A DNA stretch of 64,000 nt from Bostrychus sinensis (Eukaryota; Chordata; Actinopteri; Gobiiformes; Eleotridae): the NCBI GenBank assembly GCA_020698575.1, contig CM036245.1, positions 8,439,218-8,503,217 of the forward strand. Direction: 5' to 3'. Under the pieces are notes generated by a model that was given only the letters and a program-made list of their open reading frames with translations, searched no databases and was not told the origin of the DNA. The position numbers and the translations under genes are program-made. This document shows positions 63,791 through 64,000 of the stretch, one piece after another (position 1 is the first letter of the stretch; every line of letters begins with the position of its first letter).

Positions 63791-64000
63791 GTGTAATTGT
63801 TAGTCCTTTACGGGAATTGATTGAAATGTTGTCAGCTCACCATTGTTTTCTCATCACAATGTAAAATGAGTCAAAGTGCATTAGGAACAATTCAGAAGCA
63901 GACACAGGATGTAGCTTTTCTCTTTGAGTTCAGTGGGGACAGGATGTTCAAAAATAAAACATGAGGAGGGTCGTCCCAGAGAGGATGAGTCAGTGGTCAG

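Noticed and set aside
1..64000. CRISPR array, prokaryotic operon or integrated virus
   Set aside because: The tandem arrays lack the alternating repeat/spacer form, and exon structure and repeat families are those of a vertebrate. No gag/pol or capsid-like frame of any length was seen.

Overview
The window is vertebrate nuclear DNA, most likely from a ray-finned (teleost) fish. It has small exons with GT-AG junctions, introns of 83 bp to several kb, no operon-like ORFs, and a dense load of fish-type interspersed repeats: short hAT, TTAA-target and TA-target elements, tRNA-derived SINEs and microsatellites. The species cannot be named from the sequence alone.

The one gene I can identify is on the minus strand, from about 25.5 kb down to the left edge: the 5' part of an unconventional class XVIII myosin, best matched to MYO18A. 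Twelve well-supported coding exons plus a weakly supported start exon and a non-coding first exon were placed by matching reading frame, splice signals and intron phase. In transcript order they are: 5' UTR exon (about 25540-25422), candidate start exon (20685-20674), 18890-18858, a 1251-bp proline/serine-rich exon (17937-16687), 14086-14024, 10889-10797, 8939-8874, then the motor head: 7572-7485, 7401-7295, 5744-5568, 4524-4314 (P-loop), 4218-4076, 3751-3651, 3297-3234 and 1937-1793. All phases agree and give about 851 codons before the gene leaves the window inside the motor domain. The long N-terminal extension carries no PDZ-like sequence, so this is a start distinct from the PDZ isoform. 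The putative promoter (25.57-25.72 kb) has an exact MEF2 consensus and a CAGCTG E-box, which suggests a muscle-type transcript.

From about 26 kb to 64 kb I find no convincing exon. The stretch is either upstream intergenic DNA or a very large intron of a longer transcript. It is a mosaic of mobile elements. Many are non-autonomous hAT elements with legible 8-bp target duplications, often nested two or three deep. There are also TTAA-flanked families, one of which carries a conserved 55-codon ORF ending at a splice donor, and TA-flanked elements with CCGTATTTTCC ends, one subfamily of which carries a captured acidic coding fragment. Long tandem arrays occur at 4.9-5.3, 41.2-41.7 and 48.5-49.2 kb. 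Between the repeats lie a few repeat-poor stretches (about 50.4-50.8, 51.8-52.2, 57.2-57.5, 58.4-58.8, 60.0-61.0 kb) that are candidates for conserved regulatory DNA.
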